Position numbers and translations under genes: made by a program
Notes under the pieces: model-generated
Database searches by the model: none
The model's input: only the letters and a program-made list of their open reading frames with translations
What the model was told of the DNA's origin: nothing
DNA from: Tupaia tana
Lineage: Eukaryota; Chordata; Mammalia; Scandentia; Tupaiidae
Assembly (NCBI GenBank): GCA_026018925.1
Contig: JAKSZU010000003.1
Location: 188,763,639-188,827,638, forward strand
Direction: 5' to 3'
Length of the DNA: 64,000 nt
Part shown: in pieces, positions 1-10,019 of the stretch
Layout: each line of letters opens with the position of its first letter
How positions within the stretch are numbered: position 1 is the first letter of the stretch

Positions 1-1440
1 GCACTTTCTAAGCCAAAAGAGAACCTGTATCACAGAGGACAATGTTTAACTCAAAGACACAAGCTTCTAGAGATTAGAGATATGGCAGGACACCCTGCCA
101 TAGACACCAAACCATTCCATAAGGGTAAGGGGCCACACAGTGTCACAATCTTATCATGTCCCTACAGCTCCAAGGGCTCTGCCTACTTTACAGGCTACTT
201 TTTCCAGCAGGTGCTGGCCTGGCCTAGTGACTGCAGACCCCTAAGTGGATATCTGAATGCAGGAGGTATACTGGGTACTGCCCTCAGGATCAATCCCTGT
301 GGAAGAAGTGATCAAGGTAGGATTGGGCAGAAGAAGAAGTTGGGCTGTGATGTTCCCACAACAAAGGTCTGAGCCGATCCTAAGGGGAGCTCTGCAGCTA
401 GGATGACCTTGCAAAACTGTCTCAAATTAGGACAAGGGGACTGAGCCTTTTTACTCCCTATAACCCAGTCATTCGATGTGAGCTACCTTCAGGAAGGTGC
501 AAACCTTAGGCTCTCTTCACCTGAGGGCAACAGTCTGGCAAAGGAGAGATCAGCAGTCAATGCCCCCAGCACTTGGGGAATAATGCTTCAAGCCTAGAGA
601 AGGATCTGTGCATCACAGAATCAACCCCTACACTCAAGCTCAGGAATTATCTTGACACAAGCTAGAGACCGAAGCCAAAATTCTGCTCCAGGAAGTCAAA
701 AGACACACAGATCTGCAGAAAGTGGTTTCTCTGTGTCTGGCTTATCAAACAGATTGATTGACCTATACACAAGACCTGGGCATCTCATCTTCCCTTGGAC
801 TTGTCTGACTCCCAAGCAACACCAGAATGCCACCTCCTCTCCTGCTGGCATTTGCTGACTTCCAACTCTCAAGCCACTTACGCCAGGTGAACACACATTT
901 ACATGGAGGAATACATTGTCTTTTAGGATTGTGATCATTACATAAAGTGAGGTTCAACTGTAGACATGACACTGAACTTCAGAGTTTAATGTTTTTTACT
1001 TGGGCAGTACCATCTAATCCAAATAACCTAAGCTGCACTTTTTGCTCAGTTCATAATTACCTGGCCTCAACTACATATCCCCACTAGGCCATCTACACCC
1101 ATAAAAAGTATGTGATGGCCACTGCCTTCAAGGAGATTTTCATGAGAAGCTAAGACCATCCTATAAAACTGTCACACATTAAGTGCCATGTTGCACAGAC
1201 TGGAAGTGAGATCGTTATTAAAAAGGCTCTATGGGCTCAGAATGACCTCATGACCCAGTAGTCTAGAAAGAGACTACAGGCATCACCAGAGATTCCTACC
1301 TGAAATCCAGGACTCTCTAAACGCTAAGCTTTTTCTGCCACTCTACTTTGGGGAAGAGAGACTTTTGTTTGCATAGAAAGACAGCTGAAATGTGGAGATG
1401 ATGAAAGGAAAAAGTAAGAGCATTTCAGGTCAGCTGACCC
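1..1440. other. Unique or unrecognised sequence, no gene
   Basis: I see no SINE, LINE or simple repeat here, and no open frame with protein-family character; the longest readings are under 100 codons and low complexity in composition. Very ancient repeat cannot be excluded. No splice-flanked exon is convincing. Confidence 0.4.
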
Positions 1441-1790
1441 CGTGAGCTCCAAAAGTCTTTGCTCAAATCTCACTCTCTCAATGAGGCCAGTGTTGATCAG
1501 CCTATATAATACTACAGCCTACTCACACCCATACCACCCACGTTCACCTGGGGAATTTCAACACCACTTACCTTGCTTGGTACTTTTTCTTTTTCCATGG
1601 TCTTTATCATCTTACCATATACTACCTCACTTATTATTTACTATGTTTACTGTCTAGTATCATCTTCCCCTGGTGAAATGTAAGCTCCATAAGGACAGGG
1701 ATGTTGTCTGACTTCTGAACTGATGTATCCTAAGCTCCTAGAATGATGCTTGAAACACAGTATTCACTCAATAAATACTTAAATGAATGA
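1440..1790 (+). repeat. L2 LINE 3' fragment
   Basis: The sequence follows the 3' end of L2: a region resembling the end of the reverse transcriptase reading frame, then 'tgtaagctccataaggacaggga', abbreviated here to the key phrase 'gtaagctccat...ggacaggg', and a terminal 'caataaatacttaaatgaatgaa' type end. It is an inactive fossil shared by mammals. Confidence 0.8.
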
Positions 1791-1910
1791 ATAACAGCTA
1801 ATATTTGTTGAGCATGTACTATGTATCTGGGGATGATATGAACAAGTCAGAAACTCCACCCTCCAGAGCTTGCAGTTAATCAGACTAGTGCTTCCTCAAC
1901 CTGTTTCTAA
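1790..1910 (-). repeat. Old mammalian repeat, MIR/L2 class
   Basis: The text 'atatttgttgagcatgtactatgtatctgg' type opening (abbreviated: 'gagcatgtactatgt') followed by 'gaacaagtcagaaac...agagcttgcagt' is typical of decayed MIR/L2-class fossils read in antisense. Exact family not resolved. Confidence 0.45.
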
Positions 1911-2001
1911 ACAAGGAGAGAGCCCTGAAGTCCTAAGCCACAGGGGTGAGTGACCCATGGTCCCGGGGCCAAGTCTCAGCCACTGCCTGTTTTAGCAAAT
2001 A

Positions 2002-2254
2002 TTTTTTTTTTAAAGAGAGATTTTTGCTATAGGGGACGTGTGCTTGCTGGAAAGAGAGAGAGACAGAAAGTGAGAAGTCATCCTCCCAGGAGGGATGGCC
2101 ACACCACAATCCCTTCTCCTCCATTCTCCTCTCGGGATCTTGATCATGAGCACATGAGCCCAGCATGAGTTTTAAGTCTCCAAGTCTGGGACTCGAAATG
2201 TGGTCAACTACATGGGAGTCCAGTGACGTAACCATTATGCCATCTGCTGGTCCC
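2002..2254 (-). mobile_element. SINE-A copy (antisense)
   Basis: T-run at the left is the reversed A-tail, followed by the reversed 3' module, a reversed pyrimidine tract, body and tRNA-like head ending in 'ctgctggtccc'. Imperfect duplication 'agcaaat'/'agtaaat' flanks it. Moderately diverged. Confidence 0.9.
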
Positions 2255-2264
2255 AGTAAATAAA

Positions 2265-2403
2265 TTCTTATTATGTATTGTTTGGGACTGCTTTTGTGCT
2301 TCAGTGTTAAGAGTTAAGTTGTTTTGACACAGACTGTATAGCCCACAGAGCAAAAAGATTTAGTTTCTGGCCCTTTTGAGAAGGAAGTCACCAATCCCTG
2401 ATC
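2265..2403 (+). repeat. hAT-Charlie type DNA transposon fossil
   Basis: Contains the widely dispersed mammalian phrase 'gactgtatagcccacagagc' followed by 'tctggcccttttgagaa' and a terminal 'accaatccctga'. This matches short non-autonomous hAT elements known in eutherians; the precise family name is not assigned. Confidence 0.6.
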
Positions 2404-2740
2404 TAGGGCATCCATTAACTATAATAAATTAACTTCTCCATGTTCATTTACAATTATACATTATGTACCATCCTTGGGGGAATTGAGGAAACAGTCATTC
2501 ATGACTGTTTTGTGTTCTGTGGTCCAGATGAGAAATCCTATTTGAGAAACATAGTAAATGAAACAGATAAGCAAACAGGAAAATATCAAATGGTATATTA
2601 GGTACTGACTGGAGGAAGCACAGGCAAGATATAACGAAAGTACATAAGAAAACTGCACATGGGCCAGCCCGTGGTCTGGTGGTTGATGCGGCTGGATCTC
2701 ACATGGCTGACCACTCAGCTTAAAAATCATGCCAGGTGGA

Positions 2741-2934
2741 GAAGTCAACAGATGGTGTGAAGGTTAGGTCACAGGACTCCTATATGCCCGACTGTGGTTC
2801 AAGTCCTGGACCTGGCGGCTTGAAAAATCACACTGGGCGTGTGTACATGTGTACCAAAAATCCCAGGAGGAGAATGGAGGAGAAGGGAGTGTAACATGGC
2901 CAGCCCCCCCTTGGGGGTGATTTCTCACTTTACC

Positions 2935-2996
<62 letters not shown>

Positions 2997-3078
2997 TCTC
3001 TCCCTCTCTCTCCCTCTCTCTCTGATGACTGCATATGCTCTATGGCAAAATAAAAAAAAATTAAAAATTTTAAAAAAG
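2741..3078 (+). mobile_element. SINE-A copy nested in another SINE-A
   Basis: A full head ('cagatggtgtgaaggttagg'), B-box-like 'ggttcaagtcc', body, expanded (CT)n tract and the end 'gctctatggcaaaataaaaaa' are present. Its extra length comes from the expanded CT run. It interrupts the copy whose halves flank it. Confidence 0.8.
2931..3023 (+). repeat. (CT)n microsatellite inside a SINE
   Basis: An almost pure CT/CCCT run of about 90 bp. It grew from the pyrimidine tract that is a normal module of the SINE, so it is a SINE-seeded microsatellite, probably polymorphic in length. Confidence 0.95.
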
Positions 3079-3349
3079 TTGAGTGAATGTGTGTGCATAT
3101 CCATAATCACAACAAAAGGGAGAAATGGGGAAAGGGTTGCAGTGTGACCATGCCCCATGGGGGGTGCTTTCTCACATTCTCTCTCTCATTCTCTCTTTGT
3201 CTCTCTCCAGCAAGAGCACATGTCCTCTGGCTTAAAATAAAAGCAAAATAAAAGAAAACTAATGTATCCTGATATGAAGGATCTAAGAAGTTTCTAGGAA
3301 AAAGTTACATCTAACATCAAGGAAGGCTTCCTGAAAGAAGACATATCTG

Positions 3350-3857
3350 AGATATTACGACTGTTGTTCCATGACTACTACTACTCCAAATAAGTTATTC
3401 ACAAAATATATGACATCAGTGCAATAAACCTAAATAACATGGACAATAACCAATAAAATTGTATCCGATTCCTTAGTAATCTGGTTATGTGACAGTATTC
3501 TGAAACATAAAGTTGCCTTGTCAGTTGATGCCAGTATGTGGAGAACCTCAACATATCCAGATATTTTAACATTATCAGACTGAGTAGATGTACTTACAAG
3601 GTCATTCAGGTTCAACTATAGAGAAGCTAAAGTCCCTAAGAGTCTGTCCCAGAGTCCCCATGTGGAGCCCTTTGCCTGCCCTGAGATATACAGAGCCCCT
3701 GTATTCTCTCCTCCCCTCCAGTAACAATCTGTCCCAGATAAATCTCTCCCAAATTTCATTTATACTGATACTCAGAAGACTGATAGGATGGCATGGTCCT
3801 CTACAAAAGCTGTACTTACCCTAGTCATAACAAGGTTTAAGTTTCAGGAAAGACTTT
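3350..3857. other. Unique sequence, no gene seen
   Basis: AT-rich to moderate composition, with no repeat I recognise beyond a possible reversed L2 scrap just upstream (about 3280-3345, 'aggaaggcttcctgaaaga'). No supported coding region. Confidence 0.4.
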
Positions 3858-4085
3858 TTTGTTGTTTGTTTAATCACCAGAGGGCACGTGTGCTTCTCAG
3901 AAAAAGACAAACAGAGAGAAAAAGAGGGAAAGACCGCAGCCCCTTCTCCATTTCTCCATCCTGTCAGGATTTGGTGTATGAACACACACACATATCCACA
4001 TATTTTTCAAGCTGCCAGGGATTTGTACCACAGTCGGCCATGTGGGATCTGGTTCCTTAACTACTATATATTACAGACCAGCCCC
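3858..4085 (-). mobile_element. Old SINE-A copy (antisense)
   Basis: Reads 'caccagagggcacgtgtgct', a purine-rich reversed pyrimidine tract, 'ccatcctgtcaggattt', and a decayed head ending near 'ttccttaactactata'. It belongs to the older subfamily that carries 'ggatctggctccctta' at the head. Confidence 0.7.
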
Positions 4086-4219
4086 CAGAAAAGACTTTCT
4101 AAAAGTAGAATTTCAAGGACTGTAGTAGAGTGGGAAAGGTGCTCTGTGGAATGGGAGGACATTCCCAAAGTCTCATTTTCATTACATATGGCAATCTGCA
4201 GTAGTAAAAATATCCTATC

Positions 4220-4345
4220 GTTTAGGAGGCCCTTGATTTTTAGGTTTAGTTCTCCCACTTTATAACTACATAATCATGACCAAGGTATTTAAAGTCTCTG
4301 AATCTCTTTCTCTCATCATTAAGATGAATGTGAGAACTAAAGAAG
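4220..4345 (+). repeat. MIR fragment (weak)
   Basis: The order of motifs resembles the MIR core and 3' half: 'cactttataactac', 'gaccaaggtatttaaa', 'ctctgaatctctttctc', 'cattaagatgaatg'. Divergence is high. Confidence 0.45.
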
Positions 4346-4850
4346 GAAAATTAACTTTTATCACTCCTGAAAAAACTCAGTAAACAAAAATTCCCCAGAA
4401 AAAAATGTGTATTGCTTTTATATGACTCCATCTCCCCACCCCTTTAGGCATCTCTTCTAGGTAACACATTTTTGCATCAAACTCACATAAGCCATAAAAC
4501 TAATAGTCCTAAAATATTGACTAGAAAACTATAGGAAACAGGACTGATCTTTTTAAGTGAATACTCTGGGCACAAGAATCTCAATTGTGAAAGGAAGGCA
4601 ATCTCTTCAACAAATGGTCTCCATCTTTATATCACAGGGAAAATACCATATGTCAAGTATAGGAAAAGGGCATGCATTCCTCAATTAAGTCATACCTTGT
4701 TTTCCTGAGTCGAGACATAGTAACCATCCTCCTCTCTAAAAATAAAGGCAAATGCTAACTAAACAAAACTCAACTGGCCTTAAAACTGACCTTGCAAGAG
4801 TCCAAACTATCCACATCAGTTGCCTTCTGCTCAAGTGTTCTCCCAGGTTA
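4346..4850. other. Unique sequence, no gene seen
   Basis: No recognisable repeat, exon or RNA gene. The last 18 bases before the next SINE are the left copy of its target-site duplication. Confidence 0.4.
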
Positions 4851-4870
4851 GAAAACACCTAAGGTTCTTG

Positions 4871-5135
4871 GGACCAGCAGTTAGCGTAATGGCTATGTCG
4901 CTGGACTCCCACATAGTCGACCGAGGTTCGCATCCCAGATCCGGTGACTTAAAACTCACGCCAGGCGCATGCGCGTGCCCAAGATCCCGAGAGGAGAATG
5001 GAGGAGAAGGGATTGCGGCATGATCATCCCCCCTGGGGGGTGATTTCTCGCTTTCTGTCTCTATGTCTCTCTCCGTCTGTCTGGCGAGCGCACGCGCCCT
5101 ATAGCGAAAACCTTTCCAAAAAAAAAAAAAAAAAA
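4871..5135 (+). mobile_element. Young full-length SINE-A (reference copy)
   Basis: This is the clearest copy of the dominant SINE. The head 4871-4940 is tRNA-like, with an A box at 4882-4892 (tagcgtaatgg) and a B box at 4925-4935 (ggttcgcatcc), the internal RNA polymerase III promoter. The body follows, with 'gagaggagaatggaggagaa' and a conserved hairpin of a C-run facing a G-run (about 5018-5042). Next come a pyrimidine tract, the 3' module 'gagcgcacgcgccctatagc' and a poly-A tail. A perfect 18-bp TSD (4851-4868 and 5136-5153) proves insertion by L1-type target-primed reverse transcription. CpG density is high, so it is young. The RNA itself codes for nothing. Confidence 0.95.
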
Positions 5136-5336
5136 GAAAACACCTAAGGTTCTACTATTTCCACATCCCTGTTTTCTTCACCACAAAATTTTCATTAACA
5201 GCATCCTTTTAGGTAAATCTGAGAAATATTTTCAAATTACATGAATATAAAAATTTACATTCACACTTTAAATGGTTTACGAGTAATAAATAACTCTTTG
5301 TCTCCCATAATCTGTTGAGCAAACACACAAACTTGA

Positions 5337-5598
5337 GGGTTTTGTTTTGTTTTGTTTTTAGAGAGAGATTTCTGCTATAGGGCACATATGCTCGCCAGAG
5401 AAACAGAAAGCAAGAAATCATCCCTCCCCCCAAGGGGGATGGCCACGTCGCAATCCCTTCTCCTCCATTCTCCTCTTGGGACGTTAGGCACACATGCACA
5501 CACACCCAGTGTGAATTTAAGCCACTGTGTCTGGGACCCGAACCACAGTCGACTACGTGGGAGTCCAGCAACACAACCATTTTGCCATCTGCTGGCCC
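5337..5598 (-). mobile_element. SINE-A copy (antisense)
   Basis: Runs from a (TTTTG)n tail through 'gatttctgctatagggcaca' to a reversed head ending 'gccatctgctggcccc'. Full length, moderately diverged; no clear long TSD. Confidence 0.9.
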
Positions 5599-6197
5599 CT
5601 AGTTTGATTTTTTAATGGAATCTTTCTTGGGAGAAGTATCTTTTCAGAGACAGAAAAGAAACTCATAGCTCTTGACAGTGCAAATATACTTTGTTAAATC
5701 CCAAACAGCTCTTCAGGCTTGGAGTCCTCAGCAACATGAACATATGCCCAGTGCTGCTCTTTTGAGGTGTGGTTTTTATTTTTCTTCCTCTTTTCTGATC
5801 CCATGTTGAATAAGGGACACAAAACTATCCAATCTTGTCAGTGTTGTTGAACTATAAAAACATAAAATATACCTATAAACCAAAGATCTCCTCTATACTG
5901 ATTTAGTCCTTTCTTTATAACCCAGATGGGTCTAGTACCTAGAATCCAGGTAGGCATATTCCTAAGCTATTGTGTAATATGCTTCACTTATGACAAGGTG
6001 AAGAAACCCATTCTTTCCCCTGGAAAGAATAGCCAGAGCAACCCCCAACCCAACTCTGCCCTATTCAGAGTCAGTATGCAGGCTGATCAGACTACCAATA
6101 TTCCTAAGCATATTTTCTGCTTTAACATGAAAAATTAGCCCCTGTGGAGGATCAGACCTCCAGCACAGAATCTCTAGTACAGATTCAAAAACAGCTG
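5599..6197. other. Unique sequence, no gene seen
   Basis: No repeat or exon could be supported. The region contains ordinary AT-rich sequence with scattered short open frames only. Confidence 0.4.
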
Positions 6198-6366
6198 CAC
6201 TCCTGGGGCTGGATGGGTCATGGAGGTTGAGGGCGCTAGACTCTCACATGGTCTACTACAGTTCAAGTCCCGAACCTGGTGGTTTGCTTTCTTACTTTCC
6301 CTCTCTCTCTCTCTGGTCAAATTAAAATAAAAATAAAATAAAGTTAAATAAAATAATTCTTTAAAA
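6198..6366 (+). mobile_element. SINE-S (short variant)
   Basis: The tRNA-like head ('gggctggatgggtcatggag', B-box-like 'gttcaagtccc') passes directly from 'cctggtggtt' into 'tgctttcttactttccc', skipping the usual body. The tail 'ggtcaaattaaaataaa' with AATAAA repeats and a final 'attcttt' differs from SINE-A. AATAAA plus TCTTT-type tails are known from SINEs classed as T+; assignment to that class is my inference. Confidence 0.85.
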
Positions 6367-7069
6367 AAATGCACTCCTGAGTTTGTAAATTCCTTCAATA
6401 CCAGGAGCCAGGGATCGTAATCTTACAGAATCTGAGTAGTATCCTTCAACCCACTGCTACAGGGAAGAGAGAAGGAAAAAGTAAGAGAGAATGAATGTGA
6501 GACACACAAATGCAATGTGGAGGCTACGGCAGCCCCTTAGCTGGTATCACATCTGCTGGCTATTTTATAACAGTATCAGCATCATACTTATCTTTATCTT
6601 CATGTAAAGATAATGGAACTGACGCCTGGAAAGAGGACATGTGTTTGGGGTGAGGATAAGTTTCATGGAGATGTCCATGCACTTTCTCTCCACTCTATGC
6701 TCAATCTACTCTTCCTCAGTCTCCCATGAGCCAATGCAAGAACAGACTGCATCATGCCTTCCACTGACCTAACCACCTGAAAAAATCAGCCAAGGACTCT
6801 TGGTTGAAGTGATGTGGTATCAGCTCTTTTTATTTTCCAAGAAGAGAATTCTGAACCACTGAACAAGTCTGTGGAGCCCAGGCTCCTAAGACATCATAGT
6901 AACCATTGTCAAAATCTTTCTTTTGCAAATAGAGAATGATATCTCTGGTAGGGAAATCAGAAAGAGAGAGGGGTGTAAGTGGGAGAAGAGGTGAGAAAGG
7001 GAAAGCCTTAATTGGAAAACACAATATAACACAGCCTAGTAGTTACCAGTCAGTGTTCCAGAGCCATTG
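6367..7069. other. Unique sequence, no gene seen
   Basis: No recognised repeat. There is some resemblance to generic low-divergence unique mammalian DNA; no exon signals I would trust. Confidence 0.4.
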
Positions 7070-7255
7070 TGTACTGAGTTCAACTCTGCACTATCACTTA
7101 TTATATCTGACTCCAAACACATTATGAATCCTCTCTAACCTTAAAGGAGAGATGATAACCACACCTTCCTCATACAATTGTTATGAAAAATAAATGACAT
7201 GATGCATGAAAGCACTTAACATGGGAACTTGATAAATGGCAGCTGTTGTTTTCTC
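7070..7255 (+). repeat. MIR element
   Basis: Carries the MIR order of motifs: 'gttcaactctgcactatcac', a run with 'cataca attgttatgaaaaataaatgac' (abbreviated), 'gcatgaaagcacttaacatg' and a closing 'gataaatggcagct'. Ancient fossil. Confidence 0.6.
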
Positions 7256-7282
7256 AGATATTGAAAAAAACACATGAACTGG

Positions 7283-7380
7283 TGAAGAGAGACCTGGACT
7301 TAGAGTCAAACAACCTGGGTTTTCAATTCCTCATTTGTAAAATAAGGGGCTTATAATTAAAGTATTTTCCAGTTAGGACA
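7283..7380 (+). repeat. MIR fragment
   Basis: 'gacctggacttagagtcaaa', 'cctgggttttcaattcc' and 'atttgtaaaataaggggc' follow the MIR core and its splice-like 3' half with an internal deletion. Confidence 0.55.
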
Positions 7381-7681
7381 TTTTTAGAAGTCTGAGACTG
7401 AGATTAAAATGCCATGTGGATATTACTATAGTAATATAAAATGACACCCAACAATACACTCACCACCATCAAAGAAAGCAACATACATAATAAGATAATG
7501 TGACAAGTGTGTTTTGGGACATGGAAGTGTTGGGGGAGGGGTGTTGTTGGGAACAGGGTGGTAAACCTCAATTGTCAATGCTTTTATTGCTATTCTTTGT
7601 TTTGCTAGACCAGACTCCAGGGAAGTGTCTGATCATCTAGATATTAGGCAGGCAATTAAAGTCTTATAAAAAGGCTCCTCT

Positions 7682-7948
7682 GGCCAGCTTGTGGTCTACT
7701 GGTTAAGAGAGCCATATGCCACATGGCCAGCTATGATTCAAATCCTAGTCTCAGCAGCTTGAAAAACACACCAGGCACATGTGCATGTATGTTCAAAATC
7801 CAAACAGGATGGAGAAATAGAAGAGAAGGGATTGTGGTATGACTGTGTCCCATTGGAGGGTGCTTTTCTCTCTCTTCCTCTCTCTCTCTCTTTCTCTCTG
7901 TGTCTCTCCTGAGTGAGCACACACACCCTCTGGCAATTGAAAAAGAAG
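7682..7948 (+). mobile_element. Old SINE-A copy
   Basis: Starts 'tggccagcttgtggtctact' and ends 'ccctctggcaattgaaaaag'. Represents the older subfamily whose 3' module reads 'ccctctggcaatt' in place of 'ccctatagc' and whose B box is decayed. Confidence 0.85.
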
Positions 7949-8339
7949 TTTCCCCTAAAGTCAAAGGGAGCAACTTCTCCTTAACCTAACATTGATCCTT
8001 TGCTTTTGGAAGCCAAAACTGTAGTACCTTTAATTTATATAGGATAGCTTCTCATCCATCATCTTATTCCCTTGGTGGGAAACAAATGGCTTTCTGAAAG
8101 GATGTGAAGTTTAAAAATCCACTTAGAGAGCAAGGCATGGTGTTTATATCACCTCCCTCAGCCTAGTTTAAACCAGCAAAGGCTTTAGCTTTCTTCTTGG
8201 CTTCCCGGAGTTCTGGAGTAGTATGAAAATACATGCCCCAAATATGCAATAAGAAGCACAAACCAATGCCATGGCAGGAAACTAGAGTCATGAGGGTTCA
8301 AATTATAGCTAACACATCTGAGTGGAATAACACATGTAC
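7949..8339. other. Unique sequence, no gene seen
   Basis: No repeat or coding region recognised. Confidence 0.4.
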
Positions 8340-8635
8340 AAAAGCTTAATTGGATCCTCTACACTACCTGGAATTCTCTCCCTTATAGTCAAATTCCTCT
8401 TATTCCTTAAGACAGAATTAAAATCCACCTCCTTCTGTAAGCCTCCACTGATCTCTCTCATTGGGGATACTAATTCCAACTCCTGTCTACTGGTTGGACA
8501 TACAGAACATTTTGTCATTGCATATTTTCTATCTTTCATACACATCTCATTCTCATGAAAGAGCTTTCAAAGTGTTCTGATGCATCTCCCCATTACCTTG
8601 TGTTTGGCTCATGCTGAATAAAAAACTATGGCCTA
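8340..8635 (+). repeat. L2 LINE fragment
   Basis: Motifs in L2 order: 'acctggaattctctcc', 'attaaaatccacctcctt', 'gcctccactgatctc', then a decayed 3' end near 'gctgaataaaaaacta'. Fossil. Confidence 0.65.
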
Positions 8636-8884
8636 AACAGGCAAGTGAACTATTCTTATATATACATCACTTTTGTCTCAGAAGAAGATTGTACCACTTG
8701 CCTAATAAAGACTAACTGTGTTCCATGAAGTAAAATTAATTTCATCTTCAGTAGATAGGGATTACACTGTAACATTCATCCAGGTATACATCTTTACCTA
8801 GAAAATGTGCTCAGGAAATGACAGGTCTATGAATAAGAACTCTAAGGCCAAATCTTAAACTAAATAGAGCTTGACAATACTAAA

Positions 8885-9010
8885 CTTTTACATACATTCT
8901 TAATCCTGTTTCCATGAAGAAAGTGAGGACCAGGAAGGCTAAGTGGCTTGCCCAAGGTCACTCAGCTGACAGATATCAAAGTCAACCCTGGAATACAGTT
9001 CAGTTCCCCC
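8885..9010 (-). repeat. MIR fragment (antisense)
   Basis: Reversed MIR core: 'gaagaaagtgaggaccagg', 'taagtggcttgcccaaggtc', 'actcagctgacagat'. Confidence 0.65.
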
Positions 9011-9059
9011 TCTAGTATGCCTCAGCCACTTTTCAAAGCCCTCCATGTCACCTACAAAA

Positions 9060-9232
9060 ATGATAGGGATTTTAATGTATTCAATTGACTGATATGAATG
9101 GTATTCCGTCTGTAAAAAGAAATGTAATACACTGTAAAGTTATATGTGATTCAATGTAATATAAACAAGATTATGATAATAATAAAAAAAATTTTTAAAT
9201 TAAAATCAAGAAAAAATGAAAAAAAAAAGACT
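9060..9232 (+). mobile_element. Possible L1 3' end
   Basis: 'gtgattcaatgtaatataaa' followed by (ATA)n and A-runs resembles the 3' ends of the L1 copies at 10441 and, reversed, at 18455. Short and diverged, so tentative. Confidence 0.4.
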
Positions 9233-9331
9233 GCTGATGAACAAGGCAATAAAAGCAGAAGCCAAAGGCTCCCAGAACACACCTGTTGATTCCTGTAATC
9301 GACATTTTTTTTTTTAATAAGAAAAACATAT

Positions 9332-9590
9332 CTAGCAGCAGATGGCATAATGGTTAACATCACTGAACTCCCATGTAGTCCATCACAGTTCAAGTCCCAG
9401 ACCTGGAGGATTTGGGGCATGCATGCCAGATACATGTGCATGCATGCCCAAAATCCCAAGAGGAGAATGGAGAAGGGATTGCTACGTGGCCATCCCCCCT
9501 TGGAGGGTTATTTCTCACTTTCTGTCTTTGTCTCTACCTTTCTCTCTGGTGAGCACATGTGTCCTATAGCAATCTCTCAAAAAAAAAAAA
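9332..9590 (+). mobile_element. SINE-A copy, first of a tandem pair
   Basis: Starts 'tagcagcagatggcataatg' and ends with an A12 tail at 9579-9590. CpG sites have mostly decayed, so it is older than the copy that follows. A likely TSD for the whole pair is 9320-9333 and about 9915-9929 ('agaaaaacatatct' against a close match). Confidence 0.9.
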
Positions 9591-9852
9591 GGGGGGGGGG
9601 GGCGCCAGCAGTTAGCGTAGTGGCTATGTCGCTGGACTCCCACGTAGTCGACTGTGGTTTGAGTCCCGGACCCGGTGGCTTAAAACTCACGCCAGGCGCG
9701 TGTGCATGCGTGCCCAAGATCCTGAGAGGAGAATGGAGGAGAAGGGATTGTGGTGTGGCCATCCCCCCTGGGGGGTGATTTCTCGCTTTCTATCTCTCTG
9801 TCTCTCTGTCTGTCTGGCGAGCGCACGCACCCTATAGCAAAAGCCTCTAAAA

Positions 9853-9885
<33 letters not shown>

Positions 9886-9920
9886 GAAAAGAAAAGAAAA
9901 GAAAAGAAAAGAAAAGAAAA
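9591..9920 (+). mobile_element. Young SINE-A, second of a tandem pair
   Basis: A G12 run (9591-9602) joins the A-tail of the preceding copy to 'cgccagcagttagcgtagtg'. Body, hairpin and 3' module are near-consensus. The tail has expanded into (GAAAA)n at 9871-9920. No separate TSD is visible, consistent with insertion into the A-tail of the first copy. Confidence 0.93.
9871..9920 (+). repeat. (GAAAA)n microsatellite
   Basis: About ten units of gaaaa grown from a SINE tail. Confidence 0.95.
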
Positions 9921-10019
9921 ATATATCCTGAGAATGAAGGCTATATAGCCAAGATGCCAGGACACTATCCAGAACCTAAAGCCAGGCAGTAGTAACTGAA
10001 AATTCTAGACTGTTCAAGT

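Larger units (their letters stand above)
2661..3255 (+). mobile_element. Old SINE-A copy split by a second SINE-A
   Basis: The head and first part of the body lie at 2661-2740 ('gggccagcccgtggtctggt' onwards). The remaining body, pyrimidine tract and tail lie at about 3079-3255 (from 'gtgtgtgcatatcc' to an A-rich end). The middle is occupied by the copy at 2741-3078. Together the flanks make one SINE of normal length. Confidence 0.75.

Noticed and set aside
2931-3023. Regular repeats considered as a CRISPR-like array
   Set aside because: Simple CT microsatellite in mammalian DNA; no spacers.
2839-3147. Frame with a long Ser-Leu repeat
   Set aside because: Encoded by the (CT)n microsatellite in a SINE.
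4871-4940. tRNA-like head as a functional tRNA gene
   Set aside because: A and B boxes are present, but the acceptor and T-stem pairing is imperfect and the same sequence recurs in dozens of SINE copies.
9350-9778. 142-codon open frame
   Set aside because: Composed of two adjacent SINE-A copies.
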